Notes: generated from the letters alone by a model not told the origin. 64,000 nucleotides of DNA from Thalassotalea sp. 1_MG-2023 (GCF_030546745.1 NZ_JAUOPD010000016.1:1-64000); one strand, 5' to 3'. Positions 35,382-44,575 are shown, counted from the stretch's first letter. Translations and numbers: made by a program.

Positions 35382-36257
35382 TTAGGCGCGTGAAATGCGG
35401 CTTTTAGCAATGATTTTATTTCTGTATTGACCAGGGCTTATGCCAAGAATATCTCTAAATTGATGATTAAAGTGTGCTTGATCATAAAATCCTGCCAAGT
35501 AGCCAATATCGGTAAGGCTCACATCAAACAATTGCGTTTTTAATAAATGTCTCGCGTATTGATTTTGTCTGAGCCGACTATATTGCTTTGGTGCCAATCC
35601 TAAATGTTGTTTAAACAATCGATCGAGCTGACGTTGACCTAAACATAACGCGTCATTTAACACAGAAATGGGTTTCAAGCCATTATTCGCATCAATCCAA
35701 TTTATCGCAAACGCTAACCGATTATCTATTTGACCTGACAACAACTTATTTTGCTTTTGCATAGTTATAAGGTGAGAAAACAAATGATATTCAATAGCAG
35801 CAATCCATTGTTCAACCGAAGAACTCATCATAAGCTCATTCATTAATTGATCGCACAGCCTCGCTAATAAAATATCTTCAGGAAGAATCGTAACACTTTC
35901 AATTTCAGTCAGCGGTAAACCAAAAAACTGATGCCCGGCTCCAGGATGAAAACGAATACCAAATGCTTCTACGCTACCTAACCCGTTAAAATGTACTGAT
36001 TTACGATTAGGACCAATAATGGAGCAACCTTGTTTTAACAAAAAGTCGCCAATCATGATCGGATTTGCCAGATTAAAAATAATACCGCTGCCACCTTCTG
36101 GATGCATATACTCATCGTCATTGCCTACGTGGTCTTCTTTACGCACCATATACCAGTAGCATTGCACTAACGTTGCTAATTTAGCGGTAGGGGCATAACG
36201 TTGGAAGTAAGACGCAGAAGATGTTGCCATAACATTCGGTATTTTAAATTGAGTCAC
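35382..36257 (-). CDS. AraC-family regulator with DUF6597-like sensor domain
   Basis: The 291-residue regulator has an N-terminal cupin-like domain (about 15-150) with FQRYAPTAKLATLVQCYWYM and FGIRFHPGAGHQFF. The C-terminal AraC double helix-turn-helix (about 185-285) has LCLGQRQLDRLFKQHLGLAP and LTDIGYLAGFYDQAHFNHQF. The start is uncertain: GTG 36257 gives the full frame, and an ATG ten codons in (36230) is as likely. It is divergent from an AhpD-like gene across 127 bp and probably regulates it. The inducer is unknown. Confidence 0.88.
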   Translation of the reverse strand: MTQFKIPNVMATSSASYFQRYAPTAKLATLVQCYWYMVRKEDHVGNDDEYMHPEGGSGIIFNLANPIMIGDFLLKQGCSIIGPNRKSVHFNGLGSVEAFGIRFHPGAGHQFFGLPLTEIESVTILPEDILLARLCDQLMNELMMSSSVEQWIAAIEYHLFSHLITMQKQNKLLSGQIDNRLAFAINWIDANNGLKPISVLNDALCLGQRQLDRLFKQHLGLAPKQYSRLRQNQYARHLLKTQLFDVSLTDIGYLAGFYDQAHFNHQFRDILGISPGQYRNKIIAKSRISRA

Positions 36258-36384
36258 TGCAGTATATCAAAGATGAACATTGACACAAATTCAGCACTAA
36301 GCGCTCAAGCATGTCGAAAAATTACAATCTTAATGCTCATTCATACCCTATGATTTTTACCTTTACAACATAGAGGATAAATCA

Positions 36385-36882
36385 ATGCCTATACATTTAA
36401 ACTATTATCAAATCGCGCCTAAAGCAATTGCTGCACAACTTGGGCTAGAGCAATACCTATCGTCGGCAGATGTCAGCCCAAGTATTAGCAAAACGTTACT
36501 AGAACTAATAAAAATACGGGTATCGCAAATTAATCAGTGCGCGTACTGCATTGATATGCATACTAAAGATGCACGGGCTAACGGAGAAAGTGAGCAACGT
36601 ATCTTTGGGCTTAGTGCATGGGAAAGCGCCCCTTTTTACACCGAAGAAGAACGAGCAACGTTAGCCTGGTGTGAAGCGATTACTAAAGTAGCTCCTCATG
36701 AAGATTGCCATGCATTACTTAACACTATGCGTAATTTTTTTGACGATAAAACCATTGTTGATTTATGTATCGCGATTTGCAGTATCAATAATTGGAATAG
36801 AATTACGTTAGCCTTTGGAGCTGATGTAGGTAGTTATCAAGTTGGTCAATTTGAACAACACTCATCTTCTGTATCAACTTAA
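36385..36882 (+). CDS. Carboxymuconolactone decarboxylase-family (AhpD-like) protein
   Basis: The 165-residue all-helical protein carries the redox motif CAYCIDMH (Cys52, Cys55, His59), the active site of AhpD-type alkylhydroperoxidases. Such proteins reduce peroxides or act in oxidative stress, and single-domain members often pair with AraC regulators as here. A ribosome site, GAGGATA, precedes ATG 36385. It is a single gene followed by a gene-poor stretch with a decayed MITE. Confidence 0.92.
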   Translation: MPIHLNYYQIAPKAIAAQLGLEQYLSSADVSPSISKTLLELIKIRVSQINQCAYCIDMHTKDARANGESEQRIFGLSAWESAPFYTEEERATLAWCEAITKVAPHEDCHALLNTMRNFFDDKTIVDLCIAICSINNWNRITLAFGADVGSYQVGQFEQHSSSVST

Positions 36883-37240
36883 CAGCTCTATGTGCTAGTT
36901 AATGGTTCTAAGCTTAGCTAGCACACTTCTAGGTAAGAATAACTTTCTGTTATAACATTAATTTATGCTGACTCTGCAAGGTACCTCCGAAATTCACGTT
37001 TTATAGCTAACTTAATAAATTTACATTCGTAAAAATAGCCACTTATTTAGCATAAATCGAGTATGAATATACCAGCTCACTTTTCTATGGTCGTACTACA
37101 AGAGCAAAACCTTCTGAACATCAGCATCATATAATCAAATTAACAATATTTGATCTTTGTATCTGTTAAATAACGCAAAAAACATGCTGTTGCTCGTCAA
37201 ACAGTTAATTATCCTAGATAGTTTGATTATAATATCACAC
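36883..37240. other. Gene-free stretch before the TonB receptor
   Basis: This AT-rich stretch has no supported gene. A short inverted repeat, GTGCTAGTTAA / TTAGCTAGCAC-like, just after the AhpD-like gene (36890-36925) may be its terminator. The rest shows nothing I recognise up to the MITE at 37241. Confidence 0.4.
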
Positions 37241-37414
37241 TAGTGTCTTTTGAACTTTCGCGTTTGTTTTTGCAGCAGTTTGTTGCTATTCAGACAAGAC
37301 ATTGCGATTCATGTGTGGTTATGCCACATGAAAAGGCAATAACAACGTATAAGGGCTAAAAACGTTGGCCTTTGGGTTCGTACAAAATTTAATCTCGAAG
37401 TTCAACAGGCGTTA
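37241..37414. mobile_element. Decayed MITE copy of the window's family
   Basis: The left end TAGTGTCTTTTGAACTTTCG matches the better-preserved end at 55360 at 17 of 20 positions. The right end (CGAAGTTCAACAGGCGTTA) is more degraded. Inner blocks are shared: CGCGTTTGTTTTTGCAGCAG, CATTGCGATT, and the hairpin TGTGG-TTATG-CCACA. The CCTTTGGGTTC block near the right end is also present at 44190 and 55490. No coding capacity. It lies 44 bp upstream of the TonB receptor start. Confidence 0.75.
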
Positions 37415-37457
37415 ATAATCACACATTTATTCTTCCTTTTTCTAGCGGTAATCTTAA

Positions 37458-39488
37458 ATGAAAAAACAACTCTCTGCTGTTTCTTTAATAGCACTTTCAA
37501 CTCACGCATTAGCAGATGTTTCAGGCCTCGAACATTTTGTTGTTTTAGGTAAGCGAGCCAATTTAATTGGCGAAACCATGTCAGCTTCGGAAGGTTTAGT
37601 TGGCTATGGTGATATTGAACGGCGTCCGATTTTACGTTCAGGTGAAATTTTAGAGTTTGTACCAGGCATGGTTGTAACGCAGCATAGTGGCTCTGGAAAA
37701 GCCAATCAATACTTCTTACGAGGCTTTAACCTAGATCACGGTACCGATTTTAGTACCTATATTGATGGTATGCCTATTAATATGCGCACACATGGTCATG
37801 GCCAAGGTTATGCAGATCTAAATTTTATCACTCCTGAATTCATTGAAAGTATTCATTACCAAAAAGGACCATATCAAACAGCGCAAGGCGACTTTTCTAC
37901 CGCGGGTTCAGCGTATTTTGCATTAAAGTCTGATTTTATCAACCCATTCGCTAAAGTAGAATTAGGTCAAGATAGCTACCGTCGAGGCGTTATTGGTCAA
38001 AACATCAAAACAACCGAAGGTAACCTTGCTATTGGTGCAGAATGGCAACAATATGATGGCGCTTGGACTGATATCGATGAAAACATAAATAAAAAGAATG
38101 TGATGCTTCGTTACCAACAAAACATTCTTGATGGCACATTAAACCTGACATTTTTGGGTTACGAAAATAGTTGGAATTCCGCTGACCAAATCCCCACTCG
38201 TGCTGTCAACAGTCAGTTAATCGACGAATTAGGCTCAATTGACGACACCTTAGGTGGTGTATCTGATCGCTATAGTTTATCGATGAATTGGCGTAATCAG
38301 CAATGGGCTGCTTCTGCATACGCCATAGAAAGCTCATTAAACCTCTATTCTAATTTTACTTACTTTCTAGACGATCAAAATAATGGCGATCAATTTGAAC
38401 AAGTTGACGATAGAAAAATATTTGGTGCCAGTTTAGTCAGACTCTTTAATCAGCAACAAGGTAATGCTCATATACATCATAGTGTTGGGCTCGATGTTAG
38501 ATTCGATGACATTAACGAAGTCGGCCTTTATAAAACCAATGCCAGAAAAAGGTTATCTACGGTACGTACAGATACTGTTGAACAGTATTCCGTTAGCGGC
38601 TTTTATCAAGTTAACGCTGATATCAATGACAATTTATCAGTGAATGCTGGCGTGCGTCATGATTACATGAATGTTGACGTAAACAGTGATTTAACACTAA
38701 ATAGTGGCGATAACAGCGACAGCATTACAAATTTCAAGGCTGGCCTGAGTTACCAATTTAATGAACAATGGCAAACCTATGCTAATTGGGGGCAATCATT
38801 TCATTCCAACGATGCTCGCGGGGCAACAATTAAAGTTGATCCAGTCACGAACGAAGCGGCAGAATCCGTAGATTTATTGGTGCAAGGGCAAGGCGCAGAG
38901 GTAGGGTTAAGAGTTGCAGAATATGAAAACTACAACGCATCTCTTTCACTTTGGTGGTTAGAAAACGACTCTGAATTAGTATTTGTTGGTGACGCGGGCA
39001 ATACAGAAGCTAGCCGTGCATCTAAACGTTATGGTGCTGAATTTTCTGCACTATATTGGCTATCGTCAGAAATTGTGGCAGATATTGAACTTGCATGGAC
39101 AAAATCACGCTTTACAGAAGACGAAGTGGGTGAAGGTAATTATATTGACGGTTCACTGCCTTTTGTTGCGAGTGTTGGACTGAATTGGCATATAAATGAC
39201 AACTTCAACACAAGTTTGCGTTTAAGACATTTTGGTAAACGCACACTTGATAGTTATAACCACAATCAGTCAGACACATTCAGTGTTGTGAACATGAATG
39301 CACAATACTTATTGAACGATTGGAAATTCGGGATTTCAGTATTAAATCTGCTCGACAGCAATGATCATGATATTGATTATTTATATGAAAGTCGATTACC
39401 TGGAGAAAGCGATACCGGCGAAGAAGATATTCATTATCATCCAATAGAGCCTCGCACAATACGTGCAAGTGTTACCTATTTGTTTTAA
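37458..39488 (+). CDS. TonB-dependent outer membrane receptor
   Basis: The 676-residue protein has a signal peptide (1-19). The plug domain (about 45-160) contains GEILEFVPGMVVTQHSG, YFLRGFNLDHGTDF and FIESIHYQKGPY. A 22-strand type barrel follows, ending in ASVTYLF with the terminal Phe needed for outer-membrane insertion. No carboxypeptidase-like or STN extension is present and no clear TonB box is seen. The His-rich MRTHGHGQG loop in the plug could mean metal or cofactor binding, but the substrate is not decided. No neighbouring transporter helps. A MITE sits in its upstream region. Confidence 0.93.
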   Translation: MKKQLSAVSLIALSTHALADVSGLEHFVVLGKRANLIGETMSASEGLVGYGDIERRPILRSGEILEFVPGMVVTQHSGSGKANQYFLRGFNLDHGTDFSTYIDGMPINMRTHGHGQGYADLNFITPEFIESIHYQKGPYQTAQGDFSTAGSAYFALKSDFINPFAKVELGQDSYRRGVIGQNIKTTEGNLAIGAEWQQYDGAWTDIDENINKKNVMLRYQQNILDGTLNLTFLGYENSWNSADQIPTRAVNSQLIDELGSIDDTLGGVSDRYSLSMNWRNQQWAASAYAIESSLNLYSNFTYFLDDQNNGDQFEQVDDRKIFGASLVRLFNQQQGNAHIHHSVGLDVRFDDINEVGLYKTNARKRLSTVRTDTVEQYSVSGFYQVNADINDNLSVNAGVRHDYMNVDVNSDLTLNSGDNSDSITNFKAGLSYQFNEQWQTYANWGQSFHSNDARGATIKVDPVTNEAAESVDLLVQGQGAEVGLRVAEYENYNASLSLWWLENDSELVFVGDAGNTEASRASKRYGAEFSALYWLSSEIVADIELAWTKSRFTEDEVGEGNYIDGSLPFVASVGLNWHINDNFNTSLRLRHFGKRTLDSYNHNQSDTFSVVNMNAQYLLNDWKFGISVLNLLDSNDHDIDYLYESRLPGESDTGEEDIHYHPIEPRTIRASVTYLF

Positions 39489-39501
39489 CACTTAGCAAAT
39501 C

Positions 39502-39527
39502 AGCTGGAGTAGCTCACTACTCCAGCT
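39502..39527 (+). terminator. Terminator after the TonB receptor
   Basis: A stem AGCTGGAGTAG with CTACTCCAGCT (11 bp) and a 4-base loop are followed by CCTCATTATT. Confidence 0.7.
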
Positions 39528-39685
39528 CCTCATTATTAACCACTTCAGAAGAAAAGCCCAAACCACGATAACCAAGAATTTCCTTGCATTTTTTTGCCAT
39601 AATTGTTCATCACATTGCCCTTTTTCTCCCCTAAATAAGTCATCTCTTTCATGTTTAATACAACCTATTAAACATGGAGTACAAC

Positions 39686-41776
39686 ATGAACACGCAAACC
39701 CGAATTATTATTACACTTGCCATACTTACCATAGCGATTAGCGTCTCATTTTTTCTTAATAGTGAACATGCCGAGACCACGAGCCAATTTAATGTTGATC
39801 TGTCATATAAAACGGTTTCATCTAATAAGCCACTAGTAAAAGTAGAGCAATATGGGCAAGTACAACAAGGTAGCTTTTTTCTACAACAAGAAAATCAACA
39901 AGGCTATTTACTTTCACCTTTATTAGATACCAAGGTGGATATGACCGTGACAGGACTTATCGCTCGAGCTATAGTTACGCAAGAATTTACCAACTCAACA
40001 ACTGAGTGGGTCAACGGGATTTATGCATTTCCATTGCCTGAAAATGCAGCTGTTGACCACCTAACGATGAAGATTGGCGAACGCACAATCGTTGGAAAAA
40101 TTCAGCCTAAACAAAAAGCGAGAAAGTTATATCAACAAGCAAAGTCTGCCGGTAAAAAAGCCAGTCTATTAGTACAAAATCGCCCAAACCTCTTTACCAA
40201 TCATGTTGCCAATATAGGCCCAGGTGAAACGATAAGTGTCACGATTGAATATCAGCAAGCGATAACGTTTGACAAAAATCTATTTAGCTTGCGATTTCCT
40301 ACCACAATTACCCAGCGCTACTTACCCTCTTCTCCTCTAAGCAGCGAACAAAAATCAATTGATGAAAATGGTTGGGGGAACACTCAGCCTACCTTTGAAA
40401 ATAATACTGTTGATGCATCGAAAGAAGGTGCACCACCCATGCATAAACTTGCAATGAACATCACACTCAATAGCGGTTTTGAACTTGAAAAAATTGAAAG
40501 CGAACAACATCCCATCATTACAAATAAAATGGCAACTGGCCAATATAATGTGCAATTGGAACAAGATATGATAGCCAACCAAGATTTCGTACTTCAGTGG
40601 CAAGCAAAACCTACCAATCAACCAACAGCAGCGCATTTTAGCCAAGCAACAGAAAATGGTCATTACGGTATGATAATGTTAATGCCGCCACAACTTACCA
40701 ACAAAACTACACCGCTAAATCGAGACGTTGTTTTCGTAATAGACACCTCAGGCTCTATGGCAGGTACTTCAATGAAGCAAGCTAAAAACGCTCTTGCCTG
40801 GGCTATTTCAGATCTATCAAGCACTGATACGTTTAATGTCATTGCATTTAACAGTACCGCCAATAAAGTATTTCAACAATCGATGCCTGCCAATAATGCC
40901 AATAAAAGTACTGCCAGAAAGTATATAGATCAATTAAACGCTAATGGTGGCACCGAAATACTCTCAGCTCTGCAGCTATCATTAGGTCATCAAACGCCAA
41001 ACCCAACCCACATAAGGCAAGTTGTGTTTATTACCGATGGCGCAGTTGGTAATGAAGCTGAATTATTTAGCTATATCAACAAGCATTTAAATCAAAGTCG
41101 GCTTTTCACTGTGGGAATAGGGTCAGCACCCAACAGTTACTTTATGACCGAAGCCGCCTTGATGGGTAAAGGCACTTATACCTATGTAAGCTCTGTTGAC
41201 ACAGTACAAACTAAAATGCAGCAATTGTTTGGCAAACTTAAACAGCCAGTGTTAGCTAACCTTACAGCTCAACTGAATCAAGAGGTAGACATGTACCCTC
41301 GTCAATTACCCGACTTATATCAAGGTGAGCCAATAATGCTTAGCTACTTTAGCAAGCAAGCGCCAGAGCAAATGCTCATTTCAGGTAAGTTACGTCAACA
41401 AGACTGGCAGCAAACGCTTGCGTTACAACACAGTGGGCAACAGTCAGGTTTATCTACCTTATGGGCACGTCGAAAAATTGCTCATCTCTCCAGAGAAAAA
41501 TACAAAGGACAAGATGCAACCACTATCAATAAACAAATTTTAGCGATTGCGATGGAACATCACCTTGTCAGTGAAATGACAAGTTTAATCGCGGTAGACA
41601 TGACGCCATCAGCAAAAGCAAAAAGCATAGATAGCGCCATCAAAAATCAACGACCTAAAGGCCAACAAGGTATGCTACCACAAACAGCAACACCCGCTTC
41701 ATTACAAGCATTGATAGCCTTATTCTTTTTAATACTTGCACTGGGTGTCAACTTGCTAAATAAAAAGCGCCAATGA
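39686..41776 (+). CDS. Sortase-anchored VIT/vWA protein (marine proteobacterial sortase target)
   Basis: The 696-residue exported protein has an N-terminal signal/anchor (about 1-26). A VIT domain follows (about 75-190, with YAFPLPENAAVDHLTMKIG and QKARKLYQQA), then a von Willebrand A domain with the metal site DTSGS (Asp353). The C-terminal sorting signal has LPQTA (664-668), a hydrophobic helix and a basic tail KKRQ. This layout is the known marine proteobacterial sortase target family. ATG 39686 has GGAG six bases upstream; the in-frame ATG at 39674 overlaps that site. The sortase gene follows with a 4-base ATGA overlap. The role of the protein is not known; vWA/VIT proteins usually bind other proteins. 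Confidence 0.95.
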   Translation: MNTQTRIIITLAILTIAISVSFFLNSEHAETTSQFNVDLSYKTVSSNKPLVKVEQYGQVQQGSFFLQQENQQGYLLSPLLDTKVDMTVTGLIARAIVTQEFTNSTTEWVNGIYAFPLPENAAVDHLTMKIGERTIVGKIQPKQKARKLYQQAKSAGKKASLLVQNRPNLFTNHVANIGPGETISVTIEYQQAITFDKNLFSLRFPTTITQRYLPSSPLSSEQKSIDENGWGNTQPTFENNTVDASKEGAPPMHKLAMNITLNSGFELEKIESEQHPIITNKMATGQYNVQLEQDMIANQDFVLQWQAKPTNQPTAAHFSQATENGHYGMIMLMPPQLTNKTTPLNRDVVFVIDTSGSMAGTSMKQAKNALAWAISDLSSTDTFNVIAFNSTANKVFQQSMPANNANKSTARKYIDQLNANGGTEILSALQLSLGHQTPNPTHIRQVVFITDGAVGNEAELFSYINKHLNQSRLFTVGIGSAPNSYFMTEAALMGKGTYTYVSSVDTVQTKMQQLFGKLKQPVLANLTAQLNQEVDMYPRQLPDLYQGEPIMLSYFSKQAPEQMLISGKLRQQDWQQTLALQHSGQQSGLSTLWARRKIAHLSREKYKGQDATTINKQILAIAMEHHLVSEMTSLIAVDMTPSAKAKSIDSAIKNQRPKGQQGMLPQTATPASLQALIALFFLILALGVNLLNKKRQ

Positions 41777-42369
41777 AATCGTTAACCGTTAATAAACCTA
41801 AAGCAATCGTGATTACTTGTTGCTTTATAAGCGCATTACTTTTTGGGTCAAGTATGTATATACACGCTAAAGCAATAGTTGCACAATGGTTAATCGAAAA
41901 CGCATGGACAGCAACGCTTTCAACAGGTAAACAACAGCCACCCTGGTCATGGGCAGATACCTACCCGGTCGCTAAAATATCACTAAAAAGTCATAGTTAT
42001 TATTTATTAGCAGGTATTACGGGAAGAACGCTTGCTTTTGGTCCTGGACATATGAGCAGCACACCACTACCAGGAAAGGCAGGAAACACCGTAATTGCTG
42101 GTCATCGTGATACCCATTTTGCACAACTTGAACAGCTTACTTTCGAAGATAACTTAACGGTAGAAACACTCAAGGGGCAGTTCACCTATCAAATTATTGA
42201 TATTAGCATCGTACACGAAAAAGACATGAGCGTTACCGCATCAACCAGCAACGACACCTTGACCTTAATTACTTGCTACCCGTTTGATTCATTATCACCT
42301 GATACTCAATGGCGTTATGTCATACAAGCAACGTTACAAAAGCGAGATAATAACCAATCGGGTGTTTAA
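41773..42369 (+). CDS. Class GN sortase
   Basis: The 198-residue transpeptidase has an N-terminal membrane helix (about 12-33). It has the sortase catalytic residues His111 (AGHRDTHF), Cys168 (LTLITCYPF) and Arg181 (QWRYVIQ). It cleaves the LPxTG-like signal of the protein encoded immediately upstream and joins it to an unknown acceptor. Gram-negative GN sortases are dedicated to this one partner. Its start overlaps the target gene's stop codon (ATGA). Its end overlaps the convergent GNAT gene. Confidence 0.95.
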   Translation: MKSLTVNKPKAIVITCCFISALLFGSSMYIHAKAIVAQWLIENAWTATLSTGKQQPPWSWADTYPVAKISLKSHSYYLLAGITGRTLAFGPGHMSSTPLPGKAGNTVIAGHRDTHFAQLEQLTFEDNLTVETLKGQFTYQIIDISIVHEKDMSVTASTSNDTLTLITCYPFDSLSPDTQWRYVIQATLQKRDNNQSGV

Positions 42370-42818
42370 GGTCTTGCTAACGCCATGGAAACTTTTTCGA
42401 TACCATGTGATGGAGTAAAACACTCTTGTACGACAAAACCATATTTTTGATATAACGTAATCGCAGGAACATTAACAACGGCGGTTTCGACACTTGCCGT
42501 GTGGTAATTGTCATGCTTTAGAATGAATGTCAGTAATTTACCGGCGATGCCTTTTCTAAAATGATCAGGATCAACCACTAAACTCTCAATGGCCAAATGT
42601 TTATTAGCAAAGCTAACTTCAATAACAGCCGCAAGGCCTTTATTCTCAATAAAGCCAAAAAATAACGTTGTAGAATGGGTAAAATCTTCAATAGAACGTT
42701 GCAATGGCGGGAAGTCACTTACGCCAATTAATTGCGCCTCTACCTGATATGAGCGTTGAAAAACACGATGAATTTTCTGAGCAACAAGTTCATTACTTGG
42801 TACTAACGCCTCAATCAC
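42366..42818 (-). CDS. GNAT-family N-acetyltransferase
   Basis: The 150-residue protein has the GNAT core: LAIESLVVDPDHFRKGIAGKL (acetyl-CoA pyrophosphate loop, RKGIAGK), HTASVETAVVN and a C-terminal AITLYQKYGFVV motif. The acceptor substrate is unknown. GTG 42818 is chosen because GGAGC lies seven bases upstream. The frame stays open to GTG 42848, which would add ten hydrophobic residues not typical for the family. Confidence 0.88.
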   Translation of the reverse strand: MIEALVPSNELVAQKIHRVFQRSYQVEAQLIGVSDFPPLQRSIEDFTHSTTLFFGFIENKGLAAVIEVSFANKHLAIESLVVDPDHFRKGIAGKLLTFILKHDNYHTASVETAVVNVPAITLYQKYGFVVQECFTPSHGIEKVSMALARP

Positions 42819-42878
42819 CCAAATGCTCCATAGTGATAAAACAACCACCTGTGTCTTTTAATAAAGATAACGTATTGA

Positions 42879-43190
42879 TCACATCACCTCAGCTAACAAT
42901 GCAAACATTGAAATTAAAAAACCACTAATAACAATGCTTTGCTGTAGTTTATCATTCACCAAGGTGTCTAATTTATAGGTAGTAGAAAACAACTGCTTTA
43001 TTGGCGTAAAAAACATTTTTGGTGCTAAGCTGATACCAAAAAATATTAAACTAACACCGATAATATTCACTAACTCCAGCGCAGATAAACTTTCCTGAGT
43101 AAACTTATATCCCCCAGAACTACACATGAATAAAGTGATCAGCCAGCAGATACAAACCACCATTTTTTCTTTGAAATTAAGAGACTTCAT
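42879..43190 (-). CDS. Small membrane protein, unknown function
   Basis: The 103-residue protein has three likely membrane helices (about 9-25, 37-55 and 82-101) joined by short polar loops. I do not recognise a family. ATG 43190 is preceded closely by AGGGG. It may be cotranscribed with the DUF2007 gene 47 bp upstream. Confidence 0.6.
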   Translation of the reverse strand: MKSLNFKEKMVVCICWLITLFMCSSGGYKFTQESLSALELVNIIGVSLIFFGISLAPKMFFTPIKQLFSTTYKLDTLVNDKLQQSIVISGFLISMFALLAEVM

Positions 43191-43237
43191 TTCCCCTACC
43201 TACATAACCATTATTATTGTTTGTTAAGCTCATTGTG

Positions 43238-43543
43238 TTATAAACTTTCTTGTTGGCAATTCCAACAAATATCAAACGATGCATCATTTTTCTCAGTGCA
43301 ATGATTACAAATCCAATCATCGGCATGAGTGTTTTGTTTAGCCGCTTTCACAATACTAGCTGCTCGTGTTATATCTTGATCATTAACGACCCACACTTCA
43401 GGCCAGCAATCTAAAGGTGCGATCTCTCCCATCGCACCTTGTGCATATTCATTTTTTAAAAATACCGCAATACCTTCAGCTCTGATCAGATCTTTCATTC
43501 TGTTGACAAGGAAACTATGTTCATTGGTATAGACCATTTTCAT
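43238..43543 (-). CDS. DUF2007 domain protein with zinc ribbon
   Basis: The 101-residue soluble protein has an N-terminal DUF2007 (putative signal-transducing, PII-like fold) domain at about 1-70, with MVYTNEHSFLVNRMKDLIRA and CWPEVWVVNDQDITRAASIV. A C-terminal RanBP2-like zinc finger follows (WICNHCTEKNDASFDICWNC, four Cys at 2+2 spacing). The function is not established. Start ATG 43543; a second ATG two codons later is equally possible. Confidence 0.85.
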   Translation of the reverse strand: MKMVYTNEHSFLVNRMKDLIRAEGIAVFLKNEYAQGAMGEIAPLDCWPEVWVVNDQDITRAASIVKAAKQNTHADDWICNHCTEKNDASFDICWNCQQESL

Positions 43544-43650
43544 GATAGATGACTCTTTAAACTTTATTGTCAGCAGCCATAATGCATTTAATACCTACTA
43601 CATTGATACATCGTATAACTCAAAGCGATATCAACAGAATTTTTAGACGC

Positions 43651-43788
43651 CTACATCGTTAATACAAAGGCTATAATAAACGCAATACAAAATGAAACAA
43701 GCGTTGCTTTTATATCCGTTTTAGCCACTTTATGTTTTATTGTAGCTAAAGAAAATGGTATTACTTGCTCTTGATGTTCATTGCACAT
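43651..43788 (-). CDS. 45-residue single-pass membrane protein behind the XRE gene
   Basis: This short frame starts at ATG 43788, six bases after the XRE regulator's stop codon, and ends at TAG 43651. The protein begins MCNEHQEQVIPFSLATIKHK and has one hydrophobic helix (about 27-45, TLVSFCIAFIIAFVLTM at the end). No Shine-Dalgarno site is visible, so translation would rely on coupling to the regulator. Tight spacing and a clean membrane segment support a real gene. I do not recognise a family. Confidence 0.5.
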   Translation of the reverse strand: MCNEHQEQVIPFSLATIKHKVAKTDIKATLVSFCIAFIIAFVLTM

Positions 43789-43794
43789 TAACAG

Positions 43795-43980
43795 TTAATT
43801 TAATTGAACATCAAAAGTAGCACATAAAGATTTAACTGACTCAGGTGAGGCTACTCCTGATTTTTCAATACGCTGAATTGTTCTTAAACTAATACCACTA
43901 ACCTCAGCAAGATGAGATTGACTCCAAGCTTTTGCTTCTCTGTATTGTTTTAGTTTTACGTTATCTAGTTTCATTTCCAT
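43795..43980 (-). CDS. Small XRE-family helix-turn-helix regulator
   Basis: The 61-residue protein is almost only a Cro/CI-type DNA-binding domain: KLKQYREAKAWSQSHLAEV, then SGISLRTIQRIEKSG, then SPESVKSLCATFDVQL. ATG 43980 is preceded by GGAGGAAAAGTA, a very strong ribosome site. Directly downstream on the same strand is a 45-residue membrane protein. The pair could be a membrane-tethered switch made as two chains. The target is unknown, and no toxin-like neighbour was seen. Confidence 0.82.
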   Translation of the reverse strand: MEMKLDNVKLKQYREAKAWSQSHLAEVSGISLRTIQRIEKSGVASPESVKSLCATFDVQLN

Positions 43981-44185
43981 TACTTTTCCTCCGCGCTAAA
44001 TATTGAAATAATTATCGAAGGAAAGCCTTTTAATTGATACGTCATCTGTACGACATCTTAACGTCATCACTGCGTCGTGAATGTACAATGCTCACATAAT
44101 CAAGGTTTAAAATAAAGCACGCTAAAAACAATTAACACATCTACACATCTCTCGCCAGAAATATTGAACAACCTCGTTATTAACA

Positions 44186-44241
44186 CTTACCGCTGCCCTT
44201 TGGGTTCAACTAAATTTAATCTCGAAAGGTCAACAGACCCT
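44186..44241. mobile_element. MITE right-end fragment overlapping the yjdM stop codon
   Basis: CTGCCCTTTGGGTTC, TTTAATCTCGAAAGG and TCAACAGACCC match the right end of the family (compare the reversed left end at 55362). It ends with CCC followed by TA at 44241-44242. No left end is visible, so it is truncated. The last C of the element plus the TA form the stop codon of the convergent-facing yjdM gene (TAG on the minus strand). Confidence 0.7.
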
Positions 44242-44575
44242 ATGCCTTTTTAACAAACTTAGCTGTAATCATCATCTCGCCGGCTCCGTCAACCTTACAG
44301 TCTAATTGATGATCTTTCGCATCTTTTATCTGTTTAATGGTGGCTTTTGTGCCAATTTTAATCACTTGCGAACTACCTTTTATTTTTAGATCTTTTATCG
44401 CTGTAACCTTATCACCTTCATTTAACAAGGCGCCATTAGCATCTTTTACCACGACGGCATTTTCTTGGGCTTGTTCATCAGGGTTCCATTCGTAGGCACA
44501 TTCAGGGCAAATTAAATGATTTTGATCTTGATAAACATATTCTGAGGAACAACTTGGACAAGGAGGAAAAGACAT
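44240..44575 (-). CDS. yjdM: YjdM/PhnA-family zinc-ribbon protein
   Basis: The 111-residue cytoplasmic protein of the YjdM (formerly PhnA) family has an N-terminal zinc ribbon ([21 protein letters not shown], residues 6-26 region) and the YEWNPDE motif. An SH3-like domain follows, with [20 protein letters not shown] and ending ITAKFVKKA. The biochemical role is unresolved; the older link to phosphonate use is weak. Its stop codon is built partly from an inserted MITE end, yet the length and C-terminal KK motif look native. So the insertion hit the stop codon itself without changing the protein. Confidence 0.93.
   Translation of the reverse strand: MSFPPCPSCSSEYVYQDQNHLICPECAYEWNPDEQAQENAVVVKDANGALLNEGDKVTAIKDLKIKGSSQVIKIGTKATIKQIKDAKDHQLDCKVDGAGEMMITAKFVKKA

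Noticed and set aside
37458..39488. Assigning a substrate (siderophore, metal or cobalamin) to the TonB receptor
   Set aside because: No neighbouring transport genes or recognisable subfamily; a His-rich plug segment alone is not enough.
43651..43980. Toxin-antitoxin pair
   Set aside because: The small partner is a plain membrane helix with a regulator in front; nothing shows toxin function and the order and sizes fit no known type I found.
44240..44575. Phosphonoacetate hydrolase PhnA
   Set aside because: Same old symbol but a different family; this is the small YjdM zinc-ribbon protein.
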